A DNA stretch of 6,317 nt from Bacteroidales bacterium Bact_20 (GTDB lineage: Bacteria; Bacteroidota; Bacteroidia; Bacteroidales; DTU049): assembly GCA_001603615.1 (NCBI GenBank), contig LUZL01000206.1, positions 1 to 6,317 on the forward strand, read 5' to 3'. Position numbers and translations under genes: made by a program. Positions 5,663-6,317 of this stretch are shown here, one piece after another. A model generated the notes under the pieces. It did no database searches. It saw nothing but the letters and a program-made list of their open reading frames with translations, and was not told the DNA's origin. Numbering within the stretch: position 1 is the first letter of the stretch; each line of letters begins with the position of its first letter.

Positions 5663-6317
5663 GAGTATTTATCTTTATTATCATTAACAATTACACCCAA
5701 ATTTTTCAATCTATTCCTAATTTCATCGGCTAGATTATAATTTTTTTGCTGTTTTAACTGCAATCTAATATCTAAAATTAAATCAATAAAAGGAGCAATA
5801 TCATGAACATTTTGAGATTTTTCAAGTTTAATACCTAAAATATTTTCAATTAAAACATTTTTCATCCATTGTAAAATATCAATATCACTAGAAGACAAAC
5901 TAATTTTTTGCTCAAAAGCTAAATTAATAATTTTAACAGCTTCGAAAATATTAGCAATAGCTATAGGAGTGTTTAGGTCGTCATTTAAAGCGTCAATTAT
6001 ATTTTTTTTAATATCAAATAATTTGGAATCAGATATTTCTGAATCAGGAGACAATTTATCAATTTTATTAAAAGCTTTAGATAATCTATCTAAACCATTC
6101 TCAGCAGCTTTCAGAGCTTCATTAGAGAAATCTAAGGGACTACGATAATGAGCTTGTAAAATAAAAAACCTAACAACCATTGGAGAGAAAGCATTTTCTA
6201 AAGCTGGATGCGAACCATTAAAAAGTTGTTCAAGAGTAATAAAATTATTTAGACTTTTACTCATTTTTTGACCATTAATGGTGATCAAATTATTATGCAT
6301 CCAATATTTGACAGGTT
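5644..6317 (-). CDS. cysS: Cysteinyl-tRNA synthetase, C-terminal part (5' end outside window)
   Basis: CysRS is the cytoplasmic class I synthetase that charges tRNA-Cys with cysteine. The frame continues to the right edge of the window: PVKYWMHNN is read across 6315-6289. The internal Met at 6298-6300 is therefore not the start, and 223 C-terminal residues are visible out of a family length near 460-490. Seen are the WMHNNLITINGQKMSKSLNNF block with the KMSKS ATP-binding loop, VVRFFILQAHYRSPLDFS leading into the DALR-type anticodon-binding helical region, and the typical C-terminal end LADEIRNRLKNLGVIVNDN. The HIGH motif and zinc ligands lie outside the window. The stop codon at 5644-5646 is inside the start region of the M28 lipoprotein gene (19-nt overlap in a different frame), which suggests co-transcription and possibly translational coupling. 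Confidence 0.96.
   Translation of the reverse strand, partial: PVKYWMHNNLITINGQKMSKSLNNFITLEQLFNGSHPALENAFSPMVVRFFILQAHYRSPLDFSNEALKAAENGLDRLSKAFNKIDKLSPDSEISDSKLFDIKKNIIDALNDDLNTPIAIANIFEAVKIINLAFEQKISLSSSDIDILQWMKNVLIENILGIKLEKSQNVHDIAPFIDLILDIRLQLKQQKNYNLADEIRNRLKNLGVIVNDNKDKYSWEIED

Noticed and set aside
6298..6300. Met codon as a start for a short cysS-like protein
   Set aside because: The frame is open through the window edge and encodes the conserved PVKYW just before it, so the gene is cut by the window and not truncated in the genome.
1..6317. Mobile element, CRISPR array, toxin-antitoxin or defence cassette, and attachment site at the tRNA
   Set aside because: I saw no transposase, integrase, spaced direct repeats or duplicated tRNA 3' end in the window. 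All genes but the secreted protein and the barrel are recognisable housekeeping or maturation functions.

Overview
The window is an AT-rich stretch (roughly 70% A+T by eye, not counted) of a bacterial chromosome that looks like Bacteroidota. Four things point that way. One protein belongs to the secreted family that Bacteroidota genomes habitually label 'asparagine synthetase B'. There is a lipoprotein of the mammalian-like (type II) glutaminyl cyclase kind. The two best promoters match the Bacteroidota consensus (TTTG or TTG, about 20 nt, TAnnTTTG) rather than a sigma70 -35/-10 pair. Finally, clear Shine-Dalgarno sequences are absent. I cannot assign a genus. The standard genetic code fits: TGA is used as a stop at 698-700.

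Layout. At the left edge is the C-terminal part of a plus-strand outer-membrane beta-barrel protein, probably RemB/Wzi-like. It converges, with only 8 nt between the stop codons, on sucC (succinyl-CoA synthetase beta chain) on the minus strand. Between sucC and the next minus-strand gene sits a plus-strand tRNA-Glu(CUC) with its own promoter and a strong intrinsic terminator. The right half (2177-6317) is a minus-strand series read right to left: cysS (3' part only), a glutaminyl-cyclase-like M28 lipoprotein, dtd, an AcpH-type ACP phosphodiesterase, and the secreted 420-residue 'AsnB-labelled' protein. The first three are packed tightly (19-nt overlap, then a 3-nt gap). The last two are separated by 65 and 97 nt and probably have partly independent transcription.

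How the genes relate. cysS, dtd and tRNA-Glu serve translation and its proofreading, sucC serves the TCA cycle, and acpH serves carrier-protein turnover. The most interesting functional link is between the glutaminyl cyclase and the secreted 420-residue protein. The latter's predicted signal-peptidase I site leaves Gln at its new N-terminus, which is the substrate expected under the Bacteroidota 'Q-rule'.

This is mostly an ordinary core-genome region. I see no mobile element, CRISPR array or defence cassette. The points most worth a second look are the C33 in the tRNA-Glu anticodon loop, the cyclase/Gln+1 pairing, and a possible Cys-His-Glu glutamine-amidotransferase-like site in the misnamed 420-residue protein.
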